From contig CAZBAF010000003.1 in assembly GCA_964490245.1 (NCBI GenBank), forward strand, positions 1 through 64,000: a DNA stretch of 64,000 bases, written 5' to 3'. Within the stretch, counting starts at the first letter, position 1; every line of letters starts with the position of its first letter. The position numbers were made by a program, and so were the translations under genes. Source of the DNA: CAZBAF01 sp964490245. GTDB taxonomy: Bacteria > Patescibacteriota > Saccharimonadia > Saccharimonadales > JACDBH01. Positions 56,060-64,000 of the stretch are shown here, piece after piece. The notes beneath the pieces were generated by a model that searched no databases, was not told the DNA's origin, and saw only the letters and a program-made list of their open reading frames with translations.

Positions 56060-57019
56060 ATGCACTACATGCAAACAGATACTTGGGCGGCGGTTAAGCA
56101 GGCCTATGGCTGGCGATACAAAAAGTCACCGCTTGCCGTACATGGGCTGGATGAGGTTGGCATATACTCGCGCGCTGTGCCGGGTCTGGGCAGACTGTAC
56201 TATGTGCCCAATCTGGATGGGGTAACTTTAGAAAATGCAGCGGATTTTTCCGGCCAGATCAGACAGGCGGTAAGCAATGGATTTGCGATCAAACTGGAGC
56301 TGTATCAACCGTATGACGAGCAGCTGCTGGCCGCGCTTGAGAAGGCCGGCTGGCGCAAAGCGCGCAAGCATGTACAGTACCGCCACACCGTGCAAGTAGA
56401 TTTAAAACCGGATGAGCAGGCAATCCTGGCAGGTTTTAAAAAGCGTTGCCGCTACGAAATTAAAAAGTCGCAGAGCATGGGGGTGGTGGTTGAGGAGGCG
56501 AAGCCGACAGACGGTAATCTGCAGGCCATGTACGAACTTATGCAAGCTACCTCCAGGCGCAACAAGTTTTATATCAGGGACAATAAATTTACGATGCAGT
56601 ACTGGCAGGCCTTTCGCGAGAAGGGAAGCCTGCGGCTGTTTTTTGCCCGGCATCAGGGCGATACATTGGCAGGGGCGGTAGTGCTGATTCATGGCGACAA
56701 AGCCTGGTATAAAGACGGCGGTTCGGTGCGCACAAAGGCAAGTCACCTGGCGCCGCGTCTGCTGCAGTGGGAGATCATGCGGGCGCTTAAGGCCGGCGGG
56801 GTAAAAACCTATGACTTAGGCGGCATTCCCGACCCGGCGTCGTACGAGTCCAGCAGCATGCCCGGTATTTATGTTTTTAAGGCGGGATACGCGCGCGAGG
56901 CGGTACGCTTTATGCCCGCGCTTGAGCTGCCCCTGAGCCGCCGCCATAAGCTGTGGCCTAAGGCCGAGCCGCAATGGCTGCGCATCTATAACCTCTTTGC
57001 CGGCAATCTGTGGTATTAG
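56060..57019 (+). CDS. FemAB/FemX-like peptidyltransferase
   Basis: 319-residue GNAT-like protein of the Fem family, which adds amino acids from aminoacyl-tRNA to lipid II to build peptidoglycan cross-bridges. Seen: Gln-Thr-Asp-Thr-Trp-Ala-Ala-Val-Lys at the N terminus, Lys-Lys-Arg-Cys-Arg-Tyr-Glu-Ile-Lys-Lys-Ser near 130, Ala-Gly-Ala-Val-Val-Leu-Ile and Tyr-Asp-Leu-Gly-Gly-Ile-Pro-Asp near 260. TATACT ends 8 bases before the ATG. Its stop lies in a 32-bp palindrome. Confidence 0.88.
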   Translation: MHYMQTDTWAAVKQAYGWRYKKSPLAVHGLDEVGIYSRAVPGLGRLYYVPNLDGVTLENAADFSGQIRQAVSNGFAIKLELYQPYDEQLLAALEKAGWRKARKHVQYRHTVQVDLKPDEQAILAGFKKRCRYEIKKSQSMGVVVEEAKPTDGNLQAMYELMQATSRRNKFYIRDNKFTMQYWQAFREKGSLRLFFARHQGDTLAGAVVLIHGDKAWYKDGGSVRTKASHLAPRLLQWEIMRALKAGGVKTYDLGGIPDPASYESSSMPGIYVFKAGYAREAVRFMPALELPLSRRHKLWPKAEPQWLRIYNLFAGNLWY

Positions 57020-57045
57020 AATATTATTATAATAATATTCTAATA
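57014..57045. promoter_or_regulatory. Perfect 32-bp AT palindrome
   Basis: TATTAGAATATTATTA and its exact reverse complement with no spacer. It covers the femX stop codon and lies about 27 bp before the -10 box of the toxin-antitoxin operon; probably the antitoxin's operator. Confidence 0.75.
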
Positions 57046-57084
57046 ATATTGTAATTTTATTATAAATTTGCTATACTCTACCTT

Positions 57085-57321
57085 ATGAAAATTCAAAGCA
57101 TACAAAAAGTAATCAAGGTAGGGGATAGTTTGGCAGTTACTATACCCGCAAAAGACGCTCGGGCTTTGGGTATTACTGCCGGGGACAACGTGTTATCTTC
57201 TCATGAGCCGGTCGAGATGGCTCGGCGCAGGCAGCGTAAAGCGGCCCCGCGTATCAGCAAAGAATACGAGGCATTTAAGCGTCAGTACAGCCAGACCTTA
57301 CGAAATCTTGCCGACAGGTAG
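57085..57321 (+). CDS. AbrB/MazE-type antitoxin
   Basis: 78 residues with an AbrB-like swapped-hairpin N terminus (Lys-Val-Ile-Lys-Val-Gly-Asp-Ser-Leu-Ala-Val-Thr-Ile-Pro-Ala-Lys-Asp) that binds DNA, and a basic C-terminal helix that likely wraps the toxin. TATACT (57072-57077) ends 7 bases before the ATG. Two bases separate it from the Doc gene. Confidence 0.85.
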   Translation: MKIQSIQKVIKVGDSLAVTIPAKDARALGITAGDNVLSSHEPVEMARRRQRKAAPRISKEYEAFKRQYSQTLRNLADR

Positions 57322-57323
57322 CT

Positions 57324-57707
57324 ATGGATTACTTAACTGCTGAAGAAATTCTTTTTCTTCATTTCAAAGTGATAGACGACTTTGGCGGCTCGCACGGTGT
57401 ACGTGAGGAGAGCAGACTGCTGTCTCTGGCCGAGGTGCCCAGGCAGGAGGTATTTGGCGCGGAGCAATATCCAGGTGTACATGAAAAAGCGGCGGTTTAC
57501 ATGCGTAATATCATCGGCGACCATCCGTTTTCTGATGGCAACAAACGTACGGGTACTGTGGCGGCCGGTGTTTTTTTGGGGAGAAATGGAATAAAATTAA
57601 CCGCCAAACCAAAAGAGCTCGAGGATTTTGCCGTACAAATTGCCGTAGGTTGTCTGGATATCCCGGTTATTGCCGCGTGGCTAAAAGCCCACAGCAAAAA
57701 AGCCTAA
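57324..57707 (+). CDS. doc: Doc/Fic-family toxin
   Basis: 127 residues. Fic motif His-Pro-Phe-Ser-Asp-Gly-Asn-Lys-Arg-Thr (67-76), Doc form. Doc phosphorylates EF-Tu and stops translation; other Fic proteins transfer AMP. The usual partner is Phd; here it is an AbrB-type protein, a known but less common combination. Confidence 0.92.
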   Translation: MDYLTAEEILFLHFKVIDDFGGSHGVREESRLLSLAEVPRQEVFGAEQYPGVHEKAAVYMRNIIGDHPFSDGNKRTGTVAAGVFLGRNGIKLTAKPKELEDFAVQIAVGCLDIPVIAAWLKAHSKKA

Positions 57708-57708
57708 T

Positions 57709-57752
57709 TACCTATTACCTATTAACTATTAACTATCGCCCATTACCTATAC
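57709..57752. repeat. TTACCTA/TTAACTA tandem repeat
   Basis: Six or seven 7-10 base units of CTATTAC and CTATTAA between doc and the HAD gene; no gene. Confidence 0.7.
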
Positions 57753-57762
57753 AATTGCGCGT

Positions 57763-58332
57763 ATGATACGTGCAATTGTTTTTGACTGTTATGGAGTGCT
57801 TGCAGAGGATGGCTGGCTGCCGTTCAAGCGTAAGTACATAGGTAACGACAAGGAGCGTGCGCAGGCGCTGGCCGACCTGGGTAAGCAGAATGATTACGGC
57901 ATGATCACAAATAATGAATACTTTGCCCAAGCAGCTGCAGTTGCGGGTGTCGACGAACAACTTTTACGGGATGCCGTGGGCAGGCGCGTACCAAACACCG
58001 AACTGTTTGAGTTTATAAAAAACGAGCTTAAGCCAAAGTACAAAATCGGCCTGCTCAGCAACGCCAACTACAATGTTATGCGCGAGCTGTTTACGCCAGA
58101 GCAGGCAGAGCTGTTTGATGCCAGCGTGCTGTCGTATGAGTCAAAAATGGTCAAACCCGACCCGCGGATGTTCCGGCTGATGGCCGACCGTTTAGGCGTG
58201 CAGCCGGAAGAATGTATTTTTATTGACGATGTCGAGCGCTACTGCGTGGCGGCAGATGAGGTGGGTATTCGTTCGGTTGTGTATGTTTCCCCGCAGCAAG
58301 CAGTACAGGAGCTAAGTGCGATCCTGGGTTGA
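57763..58332 (+). CDS. HAD-family hydrolase (subfamily IA)
   Basis: 189 residues. Motif I Ile-Val-Phe-Asp-Cys-Tyr-Gly-Val-Leu, motif II Leu-Leu-Ser-Asn-Ala, motif III Lys in Val-Lys-Pro-Asp-Pro, motif IV Phe-Ile-Asp-Asp-Val. Paralogue of the 55431 protein. TATACA ends 9 bases before the ATG. Convergent with the desaturase gene, 21-base overlap. Confidence 0.88.
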   Translation: MIRAIVFDCYGVLAEDGWLPFKRKYIGNDKERAQALADLGKQNDYGMITNNEYFAQAAAVAGVDEQLLRDAVGRRVPNTELFEFIKNELKPKYKIGLLSNANYNVMRELFTPEQAELFDASVLSYESKMVKPDPRMFRLMADRLGVQPEECIFIDDVERYCVAADEVGIRSVVYVSPQQAVQELSAILG

Positions 58333-59238
58333 TGCTGTGCGCCGTTTGATAATCTTATCCATTTGACTAAGACGCTTCGCAATGAAGTCACGGGCTGCTT
58401 CAGCGTCAGGGTTTAGCCCTTCAAGCTGGAAGAGCTGAAGACGTTTCTCGATAAGCTTTTCATAAATTTGCCGCAGTTGCTTAAGGCCAAAAATATCCGC
58501 AGCCTCTATTGACTTGGACCGTTCCTCGAAGCCCGGAATACTTTTGCCGGGCATAGCAAAGTCACGTACCTGGCGGGCAATGGCGATAACCGTCAGGGAA
58601 GGGTCAACCTTAAACGCGGCAACAGTTGCTTCTTCATAAAAATCGCCATGGCGTACCTCATCCCCGATTACATACCCAAGTGCCCGTCTGCCAATCTTAT
58701 GTGCTTTTGGAAGCAGGCGCATGGTATTGCGATGGGCGATTTCTGTGGCTGGCTCCTGGATGGCGGGGTATACCAGGCTTTCTATAACAGATTCGGGTTG
58801 CGGGGTGTCCGGGTAGCGCATCATGGCCATACGGGCCCGCTCAAGTTCGCGCATGCTGATTTGCCTGGTTTTATGCAAAATGCCGCTAATCGTAGGGCCA
58901 TGTCTGCCCTCATCGGCTGCCCAAAAATGTGACCATTCGCGTAGCGGATGTTTTTTAGGCAGGCGTCTTTGTATGGTACTGAGGTATTCCGGCAGTCCGT
59001 CTTCGGTCAGGGTATTAACAAAAAGTGCATCCTTAACCGGCTCGGCAAGCGGAGATTCCTCGGGAATAAAATCTCCGTCTGCAATTGCAGCGTCCATTTC
59101 GTCGATGAAATCAAATGGAAAATATTCTTTCTCGCTTGCGAGATGCGCGCTGGCAAGCTCGCCAATGCGGCCGCTAAGCTCGTGCAGGAACATTTCATCG
59201 CTATGGGTTAAGTCGGGGAAATTTATTCGTTCTGCCAT
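58312..59238 (-). CDS. Acyl-ACP desaturase-like di-iron protein
   Basis: 308 residues of the ferritin-like fatty-acid desaturase family. Two iron motifs: Asp-Glu-Gly-Arg-His (109-113, EExRH type) and Asp-Glu-Val-Arg-His (193-197), 80 residues apart as in plant and mycobacterial DesA enzymes. They introduce a double bond into acyl-ACP using O2 and reduced ferredoxin. Starts on the base after the stop of 59239. Its codon use matches neighbours, unlike acpP. Needs oxygen and an acyl-ACP source. Confidence 0.87.
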   Translation of the reverse strand: MAERINFPDLTHSDEMFLHELSGRIGELASAHLASEKEYFPFDFIDEMDAAIADGDFIPEESPLAEPVKDALFVNTLTEDGLPEYLSTIQRRLPKKHPLREWSHFWAADEGRHGPTISGILHKTRQISMRELERARMAMMRYPDTPQPESVIESLVYPAIQEPATEIAHRNTMRLLPKAHKIGRRALGYVIGDEVRHGDFYEEATVAAFKVDPSLTVIAIARQVRDFAMPGKSIPGFEERSKSIEAADIFGLKQLRQIYEKLIEKRLQLFQLEGLNPDAEAARDFIAKRLSQMDKIIKRRTASTQDRT

Positions 59239-59475
59239 TTATCCAATCCTTATGAATAACTTCTTATCGGTTGCCAACTCCTGCTTGATGCGGTGGAGGT
59301 GCGGGCGCAGGCTGCCGGCCAGCGCGGCCGACGGCGTTGTGATCGTAATACTGTGCTGTTGCAGGCTGACACCAACCTCTTTTTGAAACAGCTCCTGAAC
59401 GTACGCCTTAATGGCGGCAATCTCCGGCGGCTCCGGCCGTCGGTTTTTGTGCAGTAAATCCTGAATACTATCCAT
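59239..59475 (-). CDS. DUF721/DciA-like small protein
   Basis: 78 residues: Val-Gln-Glu-Leu-Phe-Gln-Lys...Ser-Ile-Thr-Ile-Thr-Thr-Pro-Ser-Ala-Ala-Leu-Ala-Gly-Ser-Leu-Arg resembles the KH-like fold of DUF721/DciA, the helicase loader of many bacteria. Short version. CATACT ends 7 bases before the ATG. The desaturase gene follows directly. Confidence 0.6.
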   Translation of the reverse strand: MDSIQDLLHKNRRPEPPEIAAIKAYVQELFQKEVGVSLQQHSITITTPSAALAGSLRPHLHRIKQELATDKKLFIRIG

Positions 59476-59503
59476 GCCTACTAGTATGACAAAACTTTTG
59501 TTC

Positions 59504-59860
59504 TTATGCAGCTTTATCGGGCAGACCGCGCATGCGTCTAAAAATCTCTCGCAGCCGCCGGGCGGTATTGTGTTCTATTTGCTCCGGCTGCAGCAGGCGG
59601 CGGCCATCTTTGGCGCGGATGTACCGGGGATCGTCCGGAGTGTATTGCTGCAGTGCGGCATCAAATGATTCCAGGGCCGCAAGCCGGTCAATCTCCGGAA
59701 GATTCAAAAGACCGTCTGTCTGGGCGACAAAATGAACTTCATAAAACCATCGGTCGCTTTGCGGCATGTCTCTAAGCTGTTCTGGCGGAATAATGCTCGG
59801 CAAAGCCAGAGCTAACGCAACCTGATCAGGGGTGGGAATATCTCTACCTTTTTCTTGCAT
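59504..59860 (-). CDS. Hypothetical protein (118 aa)
   Basis: Soluble, Arg/Pro/Asp-rich, helical, ending Arg-Arg-Met-Arg-Gly-Leu-Pro-Asp-Lys-Ala-Ala. TATACT ends 7 bases before the ATG, which supports a real leaderless gene. No family recognised. Confidence 0.6.
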   Translation of the reverse strand: MQEKGRDIPTPDQVALALALPSIIPPEQLRDMPQSDRWFYEVHFVAQTDGLLNLPEIDRLAALESFDAALQQYTPDDPRYIRAKDGRRLLQPEQIEHNTARRLREIFRRMRGLPDKAA

Positions 59861-59939
59861 TGACCCGAGTATATGGTAAAAGAGTAAATTTTACAATGCC
59901 GGAGCCGCTACGGTGTCTTGGCGGCTGTATAATGAGGGC

Positions 59940-60872
59940 ATGCCGGAATTACCAGAGGTAGAGACTGTCCGCCGCGGGCTTGAGGCGCTGATTATAGGCA
60001 AGACCGTGCGGTCGGTAACACATGATACGGCCAAAGGCTTTCCCAATGCCCAAGCCGATGTTGATGAGTTTTTAATTGGCGCTACTATTACTGATGTACG
60101 CCGTCGGGCTAAGGTGCTTTTGATTGACTTGAGCAGCAGCTACAGCTTGGTGGTTCATTTAAAAATGACCGGCCAACTGGTTTTTGTTGCCAAAAATCTC
60201 GAAAAGAAACCAACTACTAACTACGAGCTACCAACTACTACGGACGAAGTCCGCTTTGGGGCGGGGCACCCCAACGATTCACTGATTGGTGAACTGCCGG
60301 ATAAATCCACGCGCGTGGTTATAGAGTTTACCGACCAAAGCCATCTTTACTTTAACGATCAGCGCAAGTTTGGCTGGATGCGTTTGATGCCGACGATCGA
60401 AATCCCCAACATAGATTTTATGAAAAAAGTCGGGCCCGAGCCATTAAGCGATGATTTTACGCCGCAAATATTTATTGACCGTATCAAAAAACGCGCCAAC
60501 ACGACAATTAAGGCGGCTTTGCTTGATCAGACGGTGTTGGCGGGTATCGGGAACATCTATGCCGACGAGGGCCTGTGGGGCGCGCGGATTCACCCGGCCG
60601 AGCGGGTGCGCGACGTGTCTGCGGCCAAACTAAAGGTATTGTTTAAGGAACTGCGCTTTGTTTTGGAATTATCGATAGAAAAGGGCGGGTCTACTGATCG
60701 CAACTATGTGAATGCCGAAGGCAAAAAGGGCAGTTACATTGATTTTGCCCGTGTGTTCAGGCGTGAGGGCAAGCCCTGTCCGCGCCACCCGGGCACGCTT
60801 ATTATTAAAACCAAAGTAGCCGGCCGTGGTACGCACATCTGCCCAAAATGCCAGCAACTACAGCTCGTTTAG
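59940..60872 (+). CDS. mutM: Formamidopyrimidine-DNA glycosylase
   Basis: Removes 8-oxoguanine and FaPy lesions. 310 residues: Met-Pro-Glu-Leu-Pro-Glu-Val-Glu-Thr N terminus (Pro2 nucleophile after Met removal, Glu3), a H2TH domain with Leu-Asp-Gln-Thr-Val-Leu-Ala-Gly-Ile-Gly-Asn-Ile-Tyr-Ala-Asp-Glu, and a C-terminal zinc finger with first pair Cys-Pro-Arg-His and last pair Cys-Pro-Lys-Cys. About 30 extra residues near 88-118 include a repeat-encoded Asn-Tyr-Glu-Leu-Pro-Thr-Thr. TATAAT ends 6 bases before the ATG. Overlaps the trehalose gene by 15 bases, convergent. Confidence 0.96.
   Translation: MPELPEVETVRRGLEALIIGKTVRSVTHDTAKGFPNAQADVDEFLIGATITDVRRRAKVLLIDLSSSYSLVVHLKMTGQLVFVAKNLEKKPTTNYELPTTTDEVRFGAGHPNDSLIGELPDKSTRVVIEFTDQSHLYFNDQRKFGWMRLMPTIEIPNIDFMKKVGPEPLSDDFTPQIFIDRIKKRANTTIKAALLDQTVLAGIGNIYADEGLWGARIHPAERVRDVSAAKLKVLFKELRFVLELSIEKGGSTDRNYVNAEGKKGSYIDFARVFRREGKPCPRHPGTLIIKTKVAGRGTHICPKCQQLQLV
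60209..60240. repeat. ACTAACTAC/ACCAACTAC repeat inside mutM
   Basis: In-frame simple repeat, nearly the same word as in tsaD at 10782-10812 (opposite strand), both coding Asn-Tyr-x-Leu-Pro-Thr-Thr. Confidence 0.75.
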
Positions 60873-63020
60873 CAATGCCTCAATCTGGCGTATGTTTTTG
60901 ATGCGGTAGCGGGCGGCGGTTCTGCCCGGCCCAACCTTCAGTGTGTAGGCGTGGCGGGGCAGCGCCCTGAACATATCCTCATCGGTGTAATCGTCGCCGG
61001 CAGCCAAAATAAAATCATACGGTTTGGTCAGCAGCGTTTTGACGGTTTTGCCTTTGGTGATGTCCGGATCTTTAATCTCAATAATTTTATTGCCCATGAA
61101 CAGTTTAAGTCCGTAGGTTCTCAGGAACGGCTTGAGGGCTGATTTAATAATAGCCACCTGTTTTTGGGCAGCATACGGTGCTGCATCGCGAAAGTGCCAT
61201 ACGACCGAACAATCTTTTTCTTCGACAAATGCACCGGGGGCGCTTTTGGCATGCCGCCTTAGGGCGGGCAGCAGCACGGCTTTCCACGTGTCTACATGCG
61301 CTGACATGGCAGTCCATTCCTGACCGGCTTTGCGGATCATGGCACCGTGTTCGGCAATGAGGGTAATGGGCAGGTGCCCGAGCCATTTCTCAAGATCGGC
61401 TTTGCTGCGGCCGCTTACAATTGCCAGGGTGTTGCGCTTTTTGCGGGCAATTGACTCCAGCGTTTTTAGGAGTTCAGGATCCGGTGCGGCATCTGATGGC
61501 CGCGAGGTAAACGGCGCCAGCACGCCGTCATAATCCAGCAGCAGCAGGCGGCGCAGAGCACTGTCATAATTGCGGACCAGATTGGCCTGGCGCTGCTTGT
61601 TCAGGTCAGGGGTTTTAGTCATGTGCACAGGCTTGTTAAGTGTATTGATAAAATCTCCTGCCCAGTCATGAATGGTATTTTCTGACAGGACATTTTGCAT
61701 GGACGCCACCCGCTGTTTGAGCTCTTCTTTGGGCATTTTGATGGCGCGCGAAAGGGCGCGCACCAGGCTTTTGGGCCGTTCGGTATTAACCAGCAAAGCG
61801 TCCTTTAACTCTTTTGAGGCACCGGCGGTGCGGCTGAGAATAAGCATGCCTTTCTTGCGCCCCTGACTGGCAACATATTCTTTGGCGACCAGGTTCATGC
61901 CGTCGCGGATTGGCGCCACAAAGGCCACATCGGCCAGCTGATACAGGGCGCTGAGGCGCTCAAAACTGACAGAAGTATACATATAAACAATCGGTTTCCA
62001 GGTTTTGGTGCGGTATGTCCGGTTAATGTCTTTGACCAGACGTTCGACATCCTCCTTGAGCCGCCTGTAGGCGTCGACTTCGCCGCGTGACGGCACTGCC
62101 AGCATCAGCATGACGACTTTGCCATGCAGCTGCGGGTTTTCGGCCAGAAAGGTACGGTAGGCCTCGAGCCGTTCAATAAATCCTTTAGTCGGGTCCAGCC
62201 GGTCCACAGTCAGGATGACTTTTTTGCCTCTGTACTGCTTTTGCAGCCGTTTGAGCTCGCGCTGAGTTCTCTTGGCATTCATGGCATCGCGGAACTTTGT
62301 GTAGTCAATGCCAATCGGAAAGTCGGTCACGCGGACCGCCCGCTCCTTTAAGGCCAGTCCGCCTCTGGTCGGTGCGGCGCCTGTCAGCGCCTGGGCAGCG
62401 TCTAAAAAATTCTCGGCATAAGATTTTATATGGAATCCGATCAGATCCGACCCCATGATACCCCGTACAATGGCGGGCGCCTGCCGCAGTGTGGCAAAAT
62501 GTTCGGCCGACGGGAAGGGGATATGCAAAAAGAATCCGATATGGTCGTGGGGCCGGTGTTCGCGCAGCAGCCTGGGCAGCAGGAGTAGCTGGTAGTCATG
62601 TACCCAGATGACCGATCCCGGCTTGCTGAGCGTCAGGACGGTGTCAGAAAACAGCTCATTGACCTCGCGGTAGGTTTTCCAGTCGCGTTCCTGATGGGTA
62701 AAATCCGCCTCCAGATTATGCAAAAACGGCCACAGCACACTGTTGCTGTAGCCGCCATAGTACTGGTCAATCTGTTTCTGTGTTAAAAACACCGGATGGC
62801 AGTTGTGGTTGGCCAGCTGCCGGACAATCTCGGTTTTTTCTGTTTCGGTCAGATCATCACTGACAATACCCGGCCAGCCGATCCATAAGTTGCCGCGTTT
62901 ATTGGCGTACGAAGCCAGCCCGGTGGCAAGCCCCCCGGCGCTTGGGTATATTTCTAACCCGTTTTCTCCCTTTCTTACACTGACTGGCAGGCGATTGGAC
63001 ACAATGACAGTCTGACTCAT
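60858..63020 (-). CDS. Fused trehalose-6-phosphate synthase/phosphatase
   Basis: 720 residues. Residues 1-470 are OtsA (GT20): Ser-Asn-Arg-Leu-Pro-Val, Trp-Val-His-Asp-Tyr-Gln-Leu, Leu-Asp-Pro-Thr-Lys-Gly and Arg-Asp-Gly-Met-Asn-Leu. Residues about 490-720 are OtsB, a HAD phosphatase with Leu-Asp-Tyr-Asp-Gly-Val-Leu-Ala (near 497) and Gly-Asp-Asp-Tyr-Thr-Asp-Glu-Asp. The fusion makes trehalose from UDP-glucose and glucose-6-P in one protein, a protectant against drying and osmotic stress. TATAAT lies 10 bases before the ATG. Confidence 0.96.
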   Translation of the reverse strand: MSQTVIVSNRLPVSVRKGENGLEIYPSAGGLATGLASYANKRGNLWIGWPGIVSDDLTETEKTEIVRQLANHNCHPVFLTQKQIDQYYGGYSNSVLWPFLHNLEADFTHQERDWKTYREVNELFSDTVLTLSKPGSVIWVHDYQLLLLPRLLREHRPHDHIGFFLHIPFPSAEHFATLRQAPAIVRGIMGSDLIGFHIKSYAENFLDAAQALTGAAPTRGGLALKERAVRVTDFPIGIDYTKFRDAMNAKRTQRELKRLQKQYRGKKVILTVDRLDPTKGFIERLEAYRTFLAENPQLHGKVVMLMLAVPSRGEVDAYRRLKEDVERLVKDINRTYRTKTWKPIVYMYTSVSFERLSALYQLADVAFVAPIRDGMNLVAKEYVASQGRKKGMLILSRTAGASKELKDALLVNTERPKSLVRALSRAIKMPKEELKQRVASMQNVLSENTIHDWAGDFINTLNKPVHMTKTPDLNKQRQANLVRNYDSALRRLLLLDYDGVLAPFTSRPSDAAPDPELLKTLESIARKKRNTLAIVSGRSKADLEKWLGHLPITLIAEHGAMIRKAGQEWTAMSAHVDTWKAVLLPALRRHAKSAPGAFVEEKDCSVVWHFRDAAPYAAQKQVAIIKSALKPFLRTYGLKLFMGNKIIEIKDPDITKGKTVKTLLTKPYDFILAAGDDYTDEDMFRALPRHAYTLKVGPGRTAARYRIKNIRQIEALLNEL

Positions 63021-63069
63021 GCCACGTACTATTATAGCAGCTTATCTGTCTCTGTTATGATAGGAGCTG

Positions 63070-63984
63070 ATGATAACGGTGCTGACAGGTGTAAACGATT
63101 TCGCGAGGGGCGCAGAACTGAGGCGTCTGATTGATGCCTTTGTGGCCGAAGAGGGTGAGTTTGGCCTGGAACGGATTGACGCGGCCGAGGTTGATCTGGG
63201 TCGCCTGCTCGAAAGTGTGTTAAGCGTGCCGTTTCTGGCAGACAAGCGGATGATTGTTTTAACCAACCTTGCCGCCAACAAGCCGCTGGTTGAGGGTATT
63301 GAACAATTTTTAGCAGCAGTCGCCGACACAACAGAGGTGATTATTGACGAAAAAAAGTTCGACAAACGTCTTAATCTGTACAAAGTGCTCAAAAAGCAGG
63401 CCGATATGCGCGAATTCAACGAGCTTGACGAGCGTGCACTTGCTGCCTGGCTGGCACGAGAGGCCGAGGCGCGCGGCGGCCGGCTCAAGCCGGGCGATGC
63501 CAGTTATCTTGTGCAGCGCTGCGGACTGGACCAGCTGGGCTTAAGCAACGAGCTGGACAAGCTGCTGGCGCATAATCCGGAGATTACCCGTCAAATGATA
63601 GATCTGCTGACCGAGCCGCTGCCCCAGGGATCAGTGTTCGATCTGCTGGATGCCGCTTTCTCGGGCAACCGTAAAAAGACATCCGACCTCTATGACAACC
63701 AGCGCCGCCAGCAGGTCGAGCCGCAGGCCATCATGGGCATGATCGCCTGGCAGTTGCATGTGCTGGCAGTGGTTAAGTTTAATGAAAAAGATGGGGCAGA
63801 GCAGATTGCCAAAAAAGCCAAGCTCAATCCATTTGTGGTGCGTAAAACACTCAATTTAACCCGTAATCTTACCCAGGCACAGGTTAAGGATTTGGTCAGC
63901 CGTGCGCTCAAGCTGGATGTACGGCTCAAGTCCGAGATGATTGACGCCGACGACGCCGTCCAGCACTTCCTGCTGACTATCTAA
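63070..63984 (+). CDS. holA: DNA polymerase III subunit delta
   Basis: Clamp-loader subunit that opens the beta sliding clamp. 304 residues with an AAA-like fold lacking a P-loop: N-terminal Ile-Thr-Val-Leu-Thr-Gly, Ser-Val-Pro-Phe-Leu-Ala-Asp-Lys-Arg near 56, Leu-Asn-Leu-Tyr-Lys-Val-Leu, and the C-terminal Asp-Ala-Ala-Phe-Ser-Gly-Asn and Trp-Gln-Leu-His-Val-Leu helices. TATGAT ends 8 bases before the ATG. Divergent from the trehalose gene. Confidence 0.92.
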   Translation: MITVLTGVNDFARGAELRRLIDAFVAEEGEFGLERIDAAEVDLGRLLESVLSVPFLADKRMIVLTNLAANKPLVEGIEQFLAAVADTTEVIIDEKKFDKRLNLYKVLKKQADMREFNELDERALAAWLAREAEARGGRLKPGDASYLVQRCGLDQLGLSNELDKLLAHNPEITRQMIDLLTEPLPQGSVFDLLDAAFSGNRKKTSDLYDNQRRQQVEPQAIMGMIAWQLHVLAVVKFNEKDGAEQIAKKAKLNPFVVRKTLNLTRNLTQAQVKDLVSRALKLDVRLKSEMIDADDAVQHFLLTI

Positions 63985-64000
63985 AACCATAAGCCTATTA

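Overview
The window looks like a contig from a Candidate Phyla Radiation bacterium, most likely Candidatus Saccharibacteria (TM7). This is inferred from gene content and style, not from a marker phylogeny. Genes are small and densely packed, with many 4-base or longer overlaps and convergent overlaps. Core information genes (valS, argS, dnaG, rpoD, polA, holA, tsaD, groES/groEL, mutM, orn) sit among many short membrane-anchored proteins of unknown function, wall-related enzymes (MurE, VanY-type peptidase, FemX-like, a penicillin-recognising serine hydrolase) and no long biosynthetic operons. A 100-base run of N (30926-31025) shows this is a scaffold.

Layout. 0-4.6 kb: small membrane proteins, tRNA-Arg(GCG) and tRNA-Ser(CGA) set in hairpin-rich spacer, a HIT protein and an HTH-HAD fusion. 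4.6-14.6 kb: valS, a two-frame hypothetical, a CPBP protease, tsaD, a duplicated-domain hypothetical, murE and an arginase-family enzyme. 14.6-27.5 kb: accessory region with four isolated genes of strikingly high GC, small hypotheticals, groES/groEL under a CIRCE element, a sorting-signal surface protein, a sugar-phosphate isomerase, orn and a VanY-type peptidase. 27.5-34.3 kb: a regulator/membrane protein pair, an ABC exporter, tRNA-Ser(GGA) beside a broken copy and the N gap, and a LmbE/AlkD/flavin reductase/ArsR group. 34.5-45.3 kb: DUF1361 protein, argS, mscL, msrB, CapA-like protein, serine hydrolase, dnaG-rpoD. 45.4-49.9 kb: kinase, ABC remnant under a strong promoter, GGDEF protein, a TasA-like protein with a SipW-like signal peptidase, and a second sigma factor. 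49.9-64 kb: polA, MFS exporter, a nucleotide house-cleaning run (two Nudix, RdgB, HAD), FemX, an AbrB-Doc toxin-antitoxin pair, acyl-ACP desaturase, mutM, fused OtsA-OtsB and holA.

Expression style. Many genes have a -10 hexamer ending only 6-8 bases before the start codon, which predicts leaderless mRNA as a common mode; Shine-Dalgarno sites appear mainly at groES/groEL, inside operons and at the high-GC genes. The four high-GC genes (14793, 18506 minus, 22477, 27040) use nearly only AAG and GAG for Lys and Glu. Each has its own promoter, a 5' leader, a purine-rich ribosome site and a GC-rich 3' hairpin. They look like actinobacterial genes wired into local expression signals, which would fit a parasite of Actinobacteria.

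Lifestyle (inference): much of the accessory content acts at the surface or on material from outside: wall peptidase, FemX, CapA-like, TasA/SipW, MPNTG-type sorting signal, ABC and MFS exporters, arginase, and an acyl carrier protein with an acyl-ACP desaturase but no fatty-acid synthesis genes in view. No rRNA, CRISPR array, transposase or prophage is visible.
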